Shown one piece after another: positions 6,529 through 6,831 of a DNA stretch of 6,831 bases. Below the pieces are notes generated by a model, which searched no databases, had not been told where the DNA came from, and saw only the letters and a list, made by a program, of their open reading frames with translations. Made by a program: the position numbers and the translations under genes. The DNA is from Deltaproteobacteria bacterium (GTDB taxonomy: Bacteria; Desulfobacterota; B13-G15; RBG-16-54-18), in assembly GCA_003646745.1 (NCBI GenBank), contig QMLM01000090.1, positions 1-6,831 on the forward strand, read 5' to 3'. The number at the start of each line of letters is the position of its first letter. The stretch's first letter is position 1.

Positions 6529-6831
6529 CCCATTGACAGGTGCATAAAATTAAGAATAGGGAGAAATGCTGCTTGCATTCCATGTCTATCTCTGGTAATT
6601 AAAGAGAAGTTAAATAAGTTATGAAATATTTAAGAAAGGGGGAAAAAGCCGAAAAACAACCAAAAATAGGATAAAAATTCCAAGATTATCAACTGTATTA
6701 ACAAAATTTGAAGGAGAAATATAATGATTGCTTTAGATCTTTAAGTTAGCTCACCTCATCAAGGGCCCTCAATAAATGTAACCCTCTTTTCTTTTTTACT
6801 AACCAAAGAACCTTTAAGCCCCATTAAAAAC
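6529..6831. other. A+T-rich intergenic region without a credible gene
   Basis: These 303 bases are about 32% G+C by hand count, in contrast to the G+C-richer genes before them. All frames on both strands are broken frequently by stops. There is a TTGACA at 6533-6538 without a convincing -10 box, a weak 5-bp inverted repeat (AATGC 6565-6569, GCATT 6575-6579) without a T-run, and a promoter-like pair at 6698-6725. A pyrimidine run at 6784-6796 is not preceded by a stable stem. No tRNA or tandem repeat was seen. The radical SAM gene therefore has no obvious rho-independent terminator here. Confidence 0.7.
6698..6725 (+). promoter_or_regulatory. Promoter-like sequence pointing off the right edge
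   Basis: TTAACA (6698-6703), a 16-base spacer and a perfect TATAAT (6720-6725) make a near-consensus sigma70 pair. A transcript would start near 6732 and run at least 100 bases to the window edge without an open frame. It would thus have a long leader or be a non-coding RNA. In A+T-rich DNA such a match can arise by chance. Confidence 0.4.

Noticed and set aside
6724..6744. A six-codon open frame (ATG to TAA) preceded by AAGGAG with a 7-base gap, like a leader peptide.
   Set aside because: The ATG overlaps the predicted TATAAT box, so a transcript from that promoter would not include it. The peptide is too short to judge, and no attenuator stem or regulatory codon run is visible.
6762..6796. 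AGGG and CCCT followed by a T-rich run, a possible rho-independent terminator.
   Set aside because: The stem would be only 4 bp with a loop of about 16 bases, too weak to call a terminator.
6812..6831. The right edge, read on the minus strand, begins GTTTTTAATGGGGC and resembles the start of some CRISPR repeats next to an A+T-rich leader.
   Set aside because: Only one copy is present and no spacer or second repeat can be seen, so the resemblance is not evidence of an array.

Overview
The window looks like chromosomal DNA of an anaerobic bacterium with many iron-sulfur and molybdenum enzymes. The gene set is a molybdopterin oxidoreductase, a COG1600-type double-cluster Fe-S protein and a radical SAM enzyme with extra cysteines. 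This set and the style of the proteins recall Desulfobacterota or related anaerobes, possibly thermophilic, but that placement is inferred from memory of the families. The coding part has moderate to high G+C. The last ~300 bases are strikingly A+T-rich (about 32% G+C by hand count).

Layout. Positions 1-2749 hold a minus-strand cluster, read right to left: a small DUF2784-type membrane protein (2749-2372), a nitroreductase-family flavoprotein (2336-1707) and a molybdopterin oxidoreductase (1696 to beyond the left edge, with 565 residues visible). Gaps of 35 and 10 bases suggest one transcript. The ribosome binding site of the third gene overlaps the stop codon of the second. Positions 2750-2848 form a divergent promoter region, with a recognisable sigma70-type promoter on each strand.

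Positions 2849-6528 hold a plus-strand cluster: mnmG (tRNA wobble-uridine modification), a compact QueG-like protein with two predicted [4Fe-4S] clusters (3 bases after mnmG) and a COG1180-like radical SAM protein (32 bases further on). They look co-transcribed. The first gene, and perhaps the second, acts on the tRNA wobble position. The radical SAM protein has no assigned role and carries a cysteine-rich insert that could hold an additional Fe-S cluster.

Positions 6529-6831 contain no credible gene. They are A+T-rich and include one good promoter-like pair (6698-6725) pointing off the right edge. I found no tRNA, rRNA, transposase, CRISPR array or clear rho-independent terminator. No fully new system can be demonstrated here. 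The best candidates for a second look are the radical SAM protein and its link to wobble-modification genes, and the molybdoenzyme with an unusual active-site motif.
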